Assembly: GCA_026397915.1 (NCBI GenBank)
Contig: JAPLTX010000051.1
Coordinates: forward strand, 1-64,000
DNA: 64,000 nt
Reading direction: 5' to 3'
Source: Verrucomicrobiota bacterium
GTDB taxonomy: Bacteria; Verrucomicrobiota; Verrucomicrobiia; CAIQCK01
Part shown: positions 8,838-17,656 of the stretch, piece after piece
How the letters are laid out: every line of letters begins with the position of its first letter
Numbering within the stretch: the stretch's first letter is position 1
Translations under genes and position numbers: made by a program
Notes under the pieces: generated by a model
What the model was told of the DNA's origin: nothing
What the model saw: the letters and a program-made list of their open reading frames with translations, nothing else
Databases searched by the model: none

Positions 8838-11042
8838 ATGAGTCAGGAGATACACATCCCGGGGTTCGAGTTGCTCGACAAGATCGGTAAAGGTGGCCGG
8901 GGCACCGTTTACCGAGCGCATCAGTTGTCGTTGGACCGGCTGGTGGCGGTCAAAATTCTGGGGCCGACGCTGGCGACAGACGCGGAATACACTGCAAACT
9001 TCCTGCAAGAGGCACGGGCGGTTGCGAAGCTCAGCCATCCGAACATTGTTCAGGCCATCGAGGCCGGCAATCACGAAGGCGTCTGGTTCTTCGTGATGGA
9101 ACTTGTGGAGGGCGGCAGCCTGCTGGAGCGGTTGGAGCGAACCGGCCCGATGCTGGAACCGGAAGCCATCGAAGTGGCGGTGCAGGTGGCGCAGGCGCTG
9201 GACTTCGCGTGGAGTCAGGCCGGCCTGATCCACCGCGACATCAAGCCCGCCAACATCCTAGTGACACCGCACGGCCAGGCGAAACTGGCGGATCTGGGTC
9301 TTGCGATAAGGCATGGTTCCCAGAAGGAGGCGCGGGGTTATATCGAGGGCACTCCCCAATACTGCGCGCCCGAACAATGCCGCGGCGAGCCAAACCTCGA
9401 CACGCGCACGGACCTCTACGCGCTCGGCGCCACGCTTTACCACCTGGTCTGCGGCCGGCCGCCGTTCGATGGCGATGACCCGGCCAAGGTCATGACGTTG
9501 CAGATCACGCATCCGGTGGAGCCACCTCGTTTTCTCAACCCGAATCTCTCGCCGGAATTCGAGGCACTGATCCTCAAGCTGCTCGCCAAGGATCCGGCGG
9601 ACCGCTTCCAGTCGCCGACGGAGCTGATGGAGACGATCCAGCAGATGCGCGCGCCACAACCAAAGCCGCAACCCGAACCACAGCCAACGGCGACGCCGCT
9701 GGTTCCCGTGGCGGTGGCAACGCTTGCGCCGCGGCGCACATGGCTGCGGCTGGAGCGCGCGGCGTTGGTCGTTGGCGGAGTGACGCTGGCGGCAGCCGCA
9801 GTGGTTGTCCTCCATCCTGAATGGGTCCGCAGCCAGTGGGGAACCGCATCGAAGGCCCAAGGCGCCTTTCATCAAATGGCCGATACTGTCACGCGTTTGA
9901 CGAGAATCCGGCCATTGCCGGACAAGACCGCCGCACCGCCTTCTCCAACTGTTCAGCACTTGCCAGCAACCAATGTCGTGCCAGCCGCATCAACGCAGAC
10001 TGCATCCGCCCCGTCACAGGAGACGATGCTCCAGAGAGTGCTCAACGTGTTCCCGAGAATCCGTTTCACGCCGCCCTCGGCAACATCGCCAACGCTTCAG
10101 GCTCCGCACACCAACGCGATATCCAGACTGGTTGCCACACTGACCACGGCCAGGAGCCGATCCCTCCAGCAATTGGTTGCACCGCAGAAAATCCCTGCCC
10201 CACCCCCAGCACCGGCTGCATCCGCATTGTTGGTCGCTCAACTCACGCCATCGCCTGCCGCGCCGGCTGCACCACCGCCCGCGCCTGCGGCCACGCCGAC
10301 GCCGCCTGCGCAACCTGCGCCACCTGTTCAAGCCGCACCAGCAACCGCGCCAACACCTGCGCCCCAACCAGTGACGCCGAAGACGACGACGGTTCAACCG
10401 ACTCCGGCCCCATCCGCGCCATCGCCGGCCCCGCCCGCTGTTCAACCCCCGGCCACCAATCTGGTGCTCGCATCCCTGAAAGCGCCCGACGCAACGTCCA
10501 CATCCGCGGAGAAGCAAACCGTGCTCCAGCGGGCCAAACTGACCCCCATGCCTCTATTGCCCGAGATCACCTTCCGAAACGTGCCAATCAGCATGATGGT
10601 GCAGCGTTTCTTCAAGAGAAAGCAGACGGCGGTGGATGCCGCGCCCATCCCTATTTATGGGGATGGCCGCAACTATTATCTCGAAACCATCTCGCTGCGC
10701 ATCACCTTGCAAAATCTGTCTCCACAAACCCTCACCAACGTGACGGTCCGATGGGTGATCGCGAAGCGCCCTGTCACGAGGGATCTGACGGCCAAAAACG
10801 TCTTCCTCGGCGCGGAAGAGAAACTGGTGTTCAAGCCCATAGAACAAAGAATCATTGAGACGACCCCCATCGAGGTGGGCGGCGTGATGTCCTGGTTCGT
10901 CGGGCGTGCTTCTGGCGAGATGATCAGGGGACACGGCATTCAAGTCATGATCGGCACGAACTGCGTCATCGAAGAGCGTTCGCCGAGCAACCTCAAGATT
11001 TCCTTCACACGCTATCAGCCGGTGCCGAAACCGGCTCCCTAG
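8838..11042 (+). CDS. membrane Ser/Thr protein kinase with Pro/Ala-rich linker
   Basis: 734 residues. Residues 10-270 are a Hanks-type kinase: Gly-loop GKGGRGTV (17-24), Lys39 in VAVKIL, Glu58, catalytic HRD at 132-134 in HRDIKPAN, and APEQ. The magnesium motif is DLG (152-154) instead of DFG, still with the essential Asp, so activity is likely. One membrane helix (LVVGGVTLAAAAVVVL) lies near residue 312. A low-complexity Pro/Ala/Thr stretch of about 240 residues follows, then a conserved-looking globular C-terminus (about 570-734) that I do not recognise and that may be the extracytoplasmic sensor. The substrate is unknown. An autonomous promoter is expected, since the gene upstream diverges. 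Confidence 0.92.
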   Translation: MSQEIHIPGFELLDKIGKGGRGTVYRAHQLSLDRLVAVKILGPTLATDAEYTANFLQEARAVAKLSHPNIVQAIEAGNHEGVWFFVMELVEGGSLLERLERTGPMLEPEAIEVAVQVAQALDFAWSQAGLIHRDIKPANILVTPHGQAKLADLGLAIRHGSQKEARGYIEGTPQYCAPEQCRGEPNLDTRTDLYALGATLYHLVCGRPPFDGDDPAKVMTLQITHPVEPPRFLNPNLSPEFEALILKLLAKDPADRFQSPTELMETIQQMRAPQPKPQPEPQPTATPLVPVAVATLAPRRTWLRLERAALVVGGVTLAAAAVVVLHPEWVRSQWGTASKAQGAFHQMADTVTRLTRIRPLPDKTAAPPSPTVQHLPATNVVPAASTQTASAPSQETMLQRVLNVFPRIRFTPPSATSPTLQAPHTNAISRLVATLTTARSRSLQQLVAPQKIPAPPPAPAASALLVAQLTPSPAAPAAPPPAPAATPTPPAQPAPPVQAAPATAPTPAPQPVTPKTTTVQPTPAPSAPSPAPPAVQPPATNLVLASLKAPDATSTSAEKQTVLQRAKLTPMPLLPEITFRNVPISMMVQRFFKRKQTAVDAAPIPIYGDGRNYYLETISLRITLQNLSPQTLTNVTVRWVIAKRPVTRDLTAKNVFLGAEEKLVFKPIEQRIIETTPIEVGGVMSWFVGRASGEMIRGHGIQVMIGTNCVIEERSPSNLKISFTRYQPVPKPAP

Positions 11043-11054
11043 CCAGGCCGGTGT

Positions 11055-11486
11055 TCAGGCGGGATTGCTCGGAGGCGCGGACTTTCGTTCGGAGCGGTTC
11101 AACTCGAGAAGCTGCCGGGCAGCCCGCGTGTTCTCCTCCAGAACTATCAACAGCCAGATGCCCTCCCCCAAGGCATAGATCAGCAACCCCGCCAGCAAGG
11201 AAGCGGGAATGCCCACGCTGAGCAGCAGGACATTGTCCATCACCGTCTGCCCGCCACTCGCCTGTCCCATCGCGAGCAACACGACTATGATGAGACAAAC
11301 GGCGACGATCACAGCAAGCACTTGGAGAACCGAAGCCGTGATCCGAAGACCTCGGAACCGTTTGGCCAAGGGAGTTGACACCACTTGCACAGCACCACAA
11401 GCGGGACACGTGACGACAGACCCCACCTGGGAATGCGCAATATTGAGTTTTTGGCTGCACTCGACGCAGCAGAACGTCAGCTTCAT
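11055..11486 (-). CDS. zinc-ribbon membrane protein
   Basis: 143 residues from the ATG at 11486, which has GAGGAG 8 bases upstream. The GTG three codons earlier would overlap that ribosome site. The N-terminus has CxxC (FCCVEC) and CPAC pairs about 23 residues apart, a zinc-ribbon finger of the kind found at the head of many verrucomicrobial and planctomycete membrane proteins. Two hydrophobic segments follow (LQVLAVIVAVCLIIVVLLA and LLSVGIPASLLAGLLIYAL), then a charged tail. It converges tail-to-tail with the kinase gene, 12 bp apart. The function is unknown. Confidence 0.72.
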   Translation of the reverse strand: MKLTFCCVECSQKLNIAHSQVGSVVTCPACGAVQVVSTPLAKRFRGLRITASVLQVLAVIVAVCLIIVVLLAMGQASGGQTVMDNVLLLSVGIPASLLAGLLIYALGEGIWLLIVLEENTRAARQLLELNRSERKSAPPSNPA

Positions 11487-11906
11487 GGCTTGCACTCCTC
11501 GTTCGCGTCTTCGCGGTGATTATTTATCTCATCCACAAAAGGATAGGAATTTTGATTCCAAGCCACCTGAGGAAGGGCTGGTCTGCTACCTGCACTGCGT
11601 TTGCTCTGTCGTTGCCGCCCTCGCGCTCATCGGTATGGCTCGTTTGAACCTCGGCGGCATTGTAGGCAGCAGCCGCCAGTGCGCAAGCGCAAAGTCTCCT
11701 CGACGCCCCCTCAACGCGAATCCTCAATCGCAAAAACCGTTTTCGCCCGTTTTGCTCACCGCCCAGCCTTTAACCGCACCGTCACGATGTGGCCCGGCAA
11801 TCGTGTTGTTTCGGAAACGCCGGGATTGCACACGACCCGCGAAACCGCTAAATATCTCCCGTCGTTTCCGGCAATTGATGAACGCCTTTTCGAAAGAACT
11901 CTTCCC
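11487..11906. other. gene-free region upstream of the acyl-CoA operon
   Basis: About 420 bp between the divergent zinc-ribbon gene and the SDR gene. Open frames exist on both strands, but none has protein-like composition or a ribosome site. It probably holds both promoters. I see no riboswitch or strong hairpin. Confidence 0.4.
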
Positions 11907-12668
11907 ATGAGCTTGACGATTGATCTCTCGGGCAAGGTCGCGCTCGTCACCGGCGCGTCACAGGGCATCGGTGCGCAGATGGCCCGGACGTTTCATCAAG
12001 CGGGAGCGACGGTGGTGCTAAATCATCCCGACATCGGCACGACGCGCGCGGATGCGGACAAGGTCGCGGCCAAATTGAACGCGGCCCGCCCCGCGAGCGC
12101 CATCGTCATCGCTGCGGATGTGTCGCAGGCCGACGCCGTGCAGCACATGATGCAGGAAGTTCGGCAGCACCTCGGTGGAATTGATTTTCTCATCAACAAC
12201 GCTGCCATCATCCGCGACCGCACCGTCGCCAAGATGTCGCTCGACGAGTGGAAGGCCGTCCTCGACGTGAACCTCTCCGGCGTCTTCCACTGCTGCAAGT
12301 TCGGCCTCGAAATCATGCGCGACGGCGGCGCCATCGTGAGCCTTGCCAGCATCTCGGCGATTCTGGGCTTCTACGGCCAGGCCAACTACGCCGCCGCCAA
12401 GTCCGGCGTGCAGGCGTTGATGCGCGTCGTCAGCCGCGAGGCCGCCCGCCGCGGCATCCGCGCCAACGCCATTGCTCCCGGCGTCATCGAAACGGCGATG
12501 GCCGCGACGATCCCCGAGAACGTTCGCGCCGAGATGGTGAAGAACATCCCGCTCGCGCGATTCGGCGCGACCAGCGAAGTGGCGAACGTCGCGTTGTTTC
12601 TCTGTTCCCCGCTCGCGAGCTATGTGACCGGCCAGACCATCGAAGTCAACGGAGGCTGGCGCGGATGA
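11907..12668 (+). CDS. short-chain dehydrogenase/reductase (FabG/PhaB-like 3-oxoacyl reductase)
   Basis: 253 residues from MSLTIDLSGKVALVTG. It shows the NAD(P) motif TGASQGIG (15-22), the NNAA motif, catalytic Ser in SLASIS, Tyr161 and Lys165 in NYAAAKSG, and the C-terminal YVTGQTIEVNGGW typical of FabG and acetoacetyl-CoA reductases. With a CoA-transferase and a thiolase directly downstream, reduction of acetoacetyl-CoA or 3-oxoacyl-CoA to the 3-hydroxyacyl-CoA (or the reverse) is the likely role, not fatty-acid synthesis. Its stop overlaps the next start (ATGA at 12665-12668), showing translational coupling. The frame is open further upstream, but the homology begins at 11907. Confidence 0.88.
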   Translation: MSLTIDLSGKVALVTGASQGIGAQMARTFHQAGATVVLNHPDIGTTRADADKVAAKLNAARPASAIVIAADVSQADAVQHMMQEVRQHLGGIDFLINNAAIIRDRTVAKMSLDEWKAVLDVNLSGVFHCCKFGLEIMRDGGAIVSLASISAILGFYGQANYAAAKSGVQALMRVVSREAARRGIRANAIAPGVIETAMAATIPENVRAEMVKNIPLARFGATSEVANVALFLCSPLASYVTGQTIEVNGGWRG

Positions 12669-14194
12669 GAGGCGCAGCCCGCATCACCTCCGCCGCCGAA
12701 GCGGTCGCGGCGATTCCCGACGGCGAGACGGTCGCCATCGGTGGCTTCGTCGGCGCGGGGCATCCGGAGGCGCTCACCGCCGCGTTGGAGCAGCGTTTCC
12801 TCAAGGACGGCTCGCCACGCGGCCTCACGCTCCTCTACGCCGCCGGCCAGGGCGACCGCGGCGAACGCGGGCTGAATCACCTCGCGCACACCGGGCTGGT
12901 GAAGCGCGTCGTGGGCGGGCATTGGAACCTCGCTCCGAAGCTCGGCAGACTCGCGCTCGACAACCAGATCGAGGCCTACAACTTCCCGCAGGGCGTTCTT
13001 TGCGTGCTGATGCGCGAGATTGCCGCCAAACGCCCCGGCGTTATCACAAAGGTCGGGATCAACACGTTTGTGGACCCACAGAATAGCGGCGGGCGCATGA
13101 ACGCGCGCACCACCGAGCCGCTCGTGGAACGGCTCGTCCTCGACGGCGAGACGTGGCTGCGCTATCGCGCCTTTCCCATTCACGTCGGCCTCATCCGTGC
13201 CACGAGCGCCGACCGCCGCGGCAACCTCAGCATGGAGCGCGAGGGAATCATTGGCGAAGTGTTGCCCATCGCGCAGGCCGCGAAGAACCACGGTGGTATC
13301 GTCATCGCGCAGGTGGAACGCGTCGTTGAGCGGATCGCCGACCCGAAGTCCGTGCGCGTTCCCGGTGCGCTCGTGGACTACGTCGTCGTCGCGGAATCGG
13401 CGCAACATCAGCAAACATTCGGCGAGCAATTCAATGAAGCCTTTGTCACCGCCACGGATGGACACGGCACGCTCGCACCGCTGCCGTTTTCGGAGCGCAA
13501 GATCATCGGTCGCCGCGCGCTCATGGAGATCCGCAGGGGCGACATCGTCAACCTTGGCATCGGTTTGCCGGAGGCGGTGGCGGCGGTGGCGGCGGAGACG
13601 GGCCAGCTTGGCGAGTTCACGCTCACCGTGGAGAGCGGGCCGACGGGCGGCGTGCCAGCGTCGGGACTAAGCTTCGGTTGCAGCCATTATCCAGAGGCGA
13701 TCGTGGACCAGCCGTCACAATTTGATTTCTACGATGGCGGCGGCCTCGACACTGCTGTGCTTGGCGCGGTGGAGGTGGACGCGGAGGGCAGCGTGAACGT
13801 GAGCGCGTTCGCAGGCCGGTTCGCGGGAGTCGGCGGCTTCGTCAACATCGCGCAGAACGCCAAGCGATTGGTCTTCTGCTGCACGTTCCGCGCGGGCGAC
13901 ATCGAAGTGGCGGTGGACGGCGGTTTGCTGCGCATCGTGCGCGAGGGACGGCACGCCAAGTTCGTGAAACGTGTCCAGCAGGTCTGCTTCCACGGTCCGT
14001 CGGCGCTCGCGCGCGGACAAGAAGTGCTGTTCGTCACCGAGCGCGCCGTGTTTGCGCTCACGCGCGCCGGCCTCGTGTTGCGAGAGATCGCCCCCGGGAT
14101 CACAGCGGAGAAAGATGTTCTGCCGTTGATGGAGTTCGCGCCTGCGACGGTCGAGACCCGTCTGATGCCCGCCATATGCTTTGAGCCAAGCTGA
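12665..14194 (+). CDS. acyl-CoA:acetate/3-ketoacid CoA-transferase, fused subunits
   Basis: 509 residues with both CoA-transferase halves in one chain, as in propionate CoA-transferase/YdiF-type enzymes. The first half begins ITSAAEAVAAIPDGETVAIGGFVGAGHPEAL. The second half has LGIGLPEAVAAVAAE and the catalytic Glu323 in VESGPTGG, which forms the glutamyl-CoA thioester. It swaps CoA between short-chain acyl-CoA and a free acid such as acetate or acetoacetate. The start overlaps the SDR stop by 4 bp, and the thiolase ATG follows 1 bp after its stop, so the three genes form one operon. Confidence 0.9.
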   Translation: MRGAARITSAAEAVAAIPDGETVAIGGFVGAGHPEALTAALEQRFLKDGSPRGLTLLYAAGQGDRGERGLNHLAHTGLVKRVVGGHWNLAPKLGRLALDNQIEAYNFPQGVLCVLMREIAAKRPGVITKVGINTFVDPQNSGGRMNARTTEPLVERLVLDGETWLRYRAFPIHVGLIRATSADRRGNLSMEREGIIGEVLPIAQAAKNHGGIVIAQVERVVERIADPKSVRVPGALVDYVVVAESAQHQQTFGEQFNEAFVTATDGHGTLAPLPFSERKIIGRRALMEIRRGDIVNLGIGLPEAVAAVAAETGQLGEFTLTVESGPTGGVPASGLSFGCSHYPEAIVDQPSQFDFYDGGGLDTAVLGAVEVDAEGSVNVSAFAGRFAGVGGFVNIAQNAKRLVFCCTFRAGDIEVAVDGGLLRIVREGRHAKFVKRVQQVCFHGPSALARGQEVLFVTERAVFALTRAGLVLREIAPGITAEKDVLPLMEFAPATVETRLMPAICFEPS

Positions 14195-14195
14195 T

Positions 14196-15362
14196 ATGAA
14201 ATATACCCAGCCCATCTATCTCGTGAACGCGCGCCGTTCGCCTATCGGCCGGTTCGGCGGCGGATTAAAATCGTTCACGCCAGCCGATCTCGCGTTGCAA
14301 GTCGCCGAAGCCATCGTGGCAACGCCGCTCAAGCCGGCCATTGACCAAGTCATCCTCGGCCAAGTGCTGCAAGCCGGCTCAGGCATGAACGTCGCGCGTC
14401 AGGTCGGCGTCCGCCTCGGTCTGTCGCAAGCGACGCCCGCGTTCACCGTGAACATGGCGTGCGCGTCCGGCCTGAAGTCGGTCGCGCTCGCTGCCGACAG
14501 CATCGCAATGGGCGACGCTTCGATGGTGCTTGCGGGCGGCGTCGAGTCCATGAGCCGCGCTCCACATTATGCGATGGATCTGCGTTGGGGGAAGAAGTTC
14601 GGCGATGGCGCGCTCGTGGATGCGATGGTCGCCGACGGCCTTTCAGACCCGGTGCTGAAGCTCGGCATGGGCGAGACCGCCGAGCGTATCGCCGACCTGC
14701 TGAAGATCAGCCGTGAGGAGCAGGATCGTTTTGCCCTCGCGAGTCAGCAGCGCGCGGTCGCGAACCGCGCCGCCTTCCAACGCGAGATTGTCCCCTTCAA
14801 GACCCGCGAAGGTAAAGTCACCGACGACGAGCATCCGCGCGCGGATACGACGCTCGAAAAGCTGGCGCAACTCAAACCGGCCTTCCGTCCGAACGGCACC
14901 GTCACCCCTGGCAACACCTCCGGCATCAACGACGGCGCGGCGCTCCTGCTGGTTGCAGACGAAGCCGCAGCGAAGCGGCACGGACTCCGGCCGCGCGCGC
15001 GGATCGTCGGCGCCACGACTGTCGGCTGCGACCCGGCCATGATGGGACTCGGCCCCGTCGGCGCGATCCGGAAGCTCTGCGACGAAACCGGCTGGCATCT
15101 CGACGCGGTGGATGCGGTGGAAATCAACGAGGCGTTCGCTGCGCAGACGTTGGGTTGTGCGAAGGAACTGCGGCTCGACCACGCGAGGCTGAACCGCCGC
15201 GGCGGCGCGATTGCGCTGGGGCATCCGGTCGGTTGCAGCGGTGCGCGCGTGCTCGTGACATTGCTGCACATCTTGGAAGACCTGAAGCTCCAGCGCGGCA
15301 TCGCCTCGCTTTGCGTCGGCGGCGGCATGGGTATCGCGATGGCGATTGAACAGGAAGTGTAG
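14196..15362 (+). CDS. acetyl-CoA C-acetyltransferase (thiolase)
   Basis: 388 residues from the ATG at 14196; the TTG fifteen bases earlier lies inside the upstream gene. It has the biosynthetic thiolase triad: nucleophile Cys89 in MACASGLKS, His343 in GHPVGCSGAR and Cys373 in LCVGGGMG, plus the NEAFAAQTLG loop. It joins two acetyl-CoA to acetoacetyl-CoA or cleaves it. With the reductase and CoA-transferase it can interconvert acetyl-CoA, acetoacetyl-CoA and 3-hydroxybutyryl-CoA. A PHA synthase is absent here, so either polyhydroxybutyrate precursor supply or ketone-body/short-acid use is possible. Confidence 0.94.
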   Translation: MKYTQPIYLVNARRSPIGRFGGGLKSFTPADLALQVAEAIVATPLKPAIDQVILGQVLQAGSGMNVARQVGVRLGLSQATPAFTVNMACASGLKSVALAADSIAMGDASMVLAGGVESMSRAPHYAMDLRWGKKFGDGALVDAMVADGLSDPVLKLGMGETAERIADLLKISREEQDRFALASQQRAVANRAAFQREIVPFKTREGKVTDDEHPRADTTLEKLAQLKPAFRPNGTVTPGNTSGINDGAALLLVADEAAAKRHGLRPRARIVGATTVGCDPAMMGLGPVGAIRKLCDETGWHLDAVDAVEINEAFAAQTLGCAKELRLDHARLNRRGGAIALGHPVGCSGARVLVTLLHILEDLKLQRGIASLCVGGGMGIAMAIEQEV

Positions 15363-15363
15363 C

Positions 15364-15434
15364 GTAGCGCCGGCATCCTTGCCGGCGTTGTTTATCACCC
15401 AGCAACGGAACGCCGGCAAGGATGCCGGCGCTAC
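15364..15434. repeat. 26-bp perfect inverted repeat (hairpin, REP-like)
   Basis: Two perfectly complementary 26-bp arms (15364-15389 and 15409-15434), beginning GTAGCGCCGGCATCC and ending GGATGCCGGCGCTAC, are separated by 19 bp. The left arm starts 2 bp after the thiolase stop and the right arm ends 41 bp before the recQ start. It could terminate the upstream operon, though it lacks a T tract. The arms contain an inner GCCGGC palindrome, typical of dispersed REP-type elements. A shorter palindrome of similar sequence occurs at 24665-24683. Confidence 0.85.
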
Positions 15435-15475
15435 GTGCTGCTTGCCAACCGCGCGCCGCCGCCTACAATCGCGCC

Positions 15476-17641
15476 GTGCCCGACACGACTGAACTTCATC
15501 GTTTGCTGCACCGGCATTTTGGCTTTCACGAGTTTCTCGAAGGCCAGGAGCCGGTGATCGAGGCCATTGTCGGTGGTCAGGATGCACTGGTGATCATGCC
15601 CACCGGCGGCGGCAAGTCGCTCTGCTATCAACTCCCCGCAATGTTCCTCGACGGCATTACCGTGGTTGTCTCGCCGCTCATCGCGCTGATGAAGGATCAG
15701 GTGGACAGCATGGTGGAGAAGAACATCCCCGCCACGTTCATCAACTCCTCGCTCAGTCAGTCGGAGATGGACGATCGCATCGCGCGGATGAAGCACGGCG
15801 AATACCGGCTGCTCTATGTCGCGCCGGAGCGGTTCAAGAGCGAGCGGTTCGTGCAGGCGCTTGCGCCGCTGTCCATAGCGTTGTTCGCCATTGACGAGGC
15901 ACATTGCATCTCGCAATGGGGTCACGATTTCCGGCCCGACTATCTGCGGCTGAAGTGGGCGCTCAAAGACCTCGGACAGCCGCAGGTCGCTGCACTCACC
16001 GCCACGGCCACGCCGGAAGTGCGCGACGACATCATCGAGCAGCTCGCGCTCGGCAAGTTCGGCCGCCAGCCGCCGCAAGTGTTCGTCTCCGGCTTCGCCC
16101 GCCACAACCTGACGCTGGCTGTGACACACACGGCAAACAAAGCGGAGAAGCTGGAGCGCATCTTGGACGCCATCCGCACACTGAAGACCGGCATCGTTTA
16201 TTGTGCCACGCGCAAGAATGTGGAGAAGGTTTATGAGCATCTGGTTGAGAAGCGCGCGTCGGCGATCTACTACCACGGCGGCATGAGCGAGGACCAGCGG
16301 ACGAAGGCGCAGGACAAGTTCATGGGCGGCAAGTGTCCGGTGGCAGTTGCCACCAACGCGTTTGGGATGGGTGTGGATCGCGCAGACCTGCGCTTTGTGC
16401 TGCACTACGACATTCCCGGCAGCGTCGAGGCCTACTATCAGGAAGCCGGCCGCGCTGGACGCGACGGTGAGCCGGCGCGGTGCGAGTTGTTGTTTAACTA
16501 CGCCGACGTGCGGACGCAGGAGTTTTTCATCGAGGGTGCAAACCCGACGCGAGAGATCATTGCCAGCCTCCATCAGGCGCTGCTGCGGCTCTGTAAACGC
16601 GGCCCAATCGAGATGCCGATGTCGGAAATTGCAGAGCACGTCAAGGCTGCCAAGAACGACATGGCCGTCGGCAGCGCGCTTTACCTACTGGAACGCGCCA
16701 ACTTCATCGCGCGCGATTACCGCCAGGGCAGCCGCACCTACACGACGCGCTTGATTGAACCTGTAAAATCGCTGGACGGATTGGCGATTGATTTTGAGCG
16801 GCTTGACGCCAAACACGAGCGCGACCAAGCGAAGTTGCGGCGGATGATTGATTACGTGGACCACCACGGCTGCCGACACGGTTACATCCTGGACTACTTT
16901 GGCGAAACCGATGCGCCACAGCATTGCAGCGCGTGCGACAACTGCGGCGGCGCACCAGTCTCCCACCGCCGCGCCGCCAGACAGCGGACGAAGGTCGAAG
17001 TCAAGTCGGCGGACCAACCTTTACAGGTCAGCGCGAACGAGAAGAAGGTGCTGCTGCAAAAAGCGTTGAGCTGTGTGGCGCGGATGGACGGCCGGTTCGG
17101 GCTGGGCCGCATCACGCTGGTGCTAGTCGGCTCGCGTTCCAAGGAAGTGTTCGACTCGCAACTGGATGAACTTTCCACCTACGGCCTGCTGAAGGAGTTT
17201 GGTTACGACTTTACGCTGGAGCTGTTGCGCCGGCTCGGCGCCGCCGGCTGCATCGAAGTCAGCGGCGACGAGTATCCGAAAGCGTCGCTGACGGAACTTG
17301 GCCACGAGGTAATGCGGGCGAAGAAGCTGCTCGACATCGAGCTGCCGCCGTTCGAGAAGCCGAAGCCCGCTGCGCGCAAAGCCGCCACCGCTGCCGCGGC
17401 GGCGGAGGCTGAAGCGCCCTACGATGTTGTGACGTTCGAGGCGCTGCGGCAGTGGCGACGCGATGTCGCCGCGAAGATGGGCATTCCGGCCTTCCACGTT
17501 TATCACGACACGACATTGAAGGAGTTATCGCGACAGAAGCCACATTCGGAGGTGGCGCTACTGGAAGTGCGCGGCATCGGTTCCGCGAAGGCGCGGCAGT
17601 TTGGCGCGGAAACACTGGCGATCATCCGCGGCGCTTCGTGA
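15476..17641 (+). CDS. recQ: ATP-dependent DNA helicase RecQ
   Basis: 721 residues from the GTG at 15476. The longer frame runs back into the hairpin repeat and is rejected. Order: superfamily-2 helicase core with Walker A MPTGGGKS and DEAH box (IDEAHCISQWGHDFRPDY), helicase C domain ending in YYQEAGRAGRDGEPA, RQC zinc-binding region (CRHGYILDYFGE...CSACDNC) with winged helix, and a C-terminal HRDC domain (FEALRQWRRDVAAKMGIPAFHVYHD). A low-complexity Ala/Pro linker precedes HRDC. It unwinds DNA in recombination repair. It converges with the esterase gene, whose stop lies 15 bp away. Confidence 0.96.
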   Translation: MPDTTELHRLLHRHFGFHEFLEGQEPVIEAIVGGQDALVIMPTGGGKSLCYQLPAMFLDGITVVVSPLIALMKDQVDSMVEKNIPATFINSSLSQSEMDDRIARMKHGEYRLLYVAPERFKSERFVQALAPLSIALFAIDEAHCISQWGHDFRPDYLRLKWALKDLGQPQVAALTATATPEVRDDIIEQLALGKFGRQPPQVFVSGFARHNLTLAVTHTANKAEKLERILDAIRTLKTGIVYCATRKNVEKVYEHLVEKRASAIYYHGGMSEDQRTKAQDKFMGGKCPVAVATNAFGMGVDRADLRFVLHYDIPGSVEAYYQEAGRAGRDGEPARCELLFNYADVRTQEFFIEGANPTREIIASLHQALLRLCKRGPIEMPMSEIAEHVKAAKNDMAVGSALYLLERANFIARDYRQGSRTYTTRLIEPVKSLDGLAIDFERLDAKHERDQAKLRRMIDYVDHHGCRHGYILDYFGETDAPQHCSACDNCGGAPVSHRRAARQRTKVEVKSADQPLQVSANEKKVLLQKALSCVARMDGRFGLGRITLVLVGSRSKEVFDSQLDELSTYGLLKEFGYDFTLELLRRLGAAGCIEVSGDEYPKASLTELGHEVMRAKKLLDIELPPFEKPKPAARKAATAAAAAEAEAPYDVVTFEALRQWRRDVAAKMGIPAFHVYHDTTLKELSRQKPHSEVALLEVRGIGSAKARQFGAETLAIIRGAS

Positions 17642-17656
17642 CCAGGGCGTCGGGAC

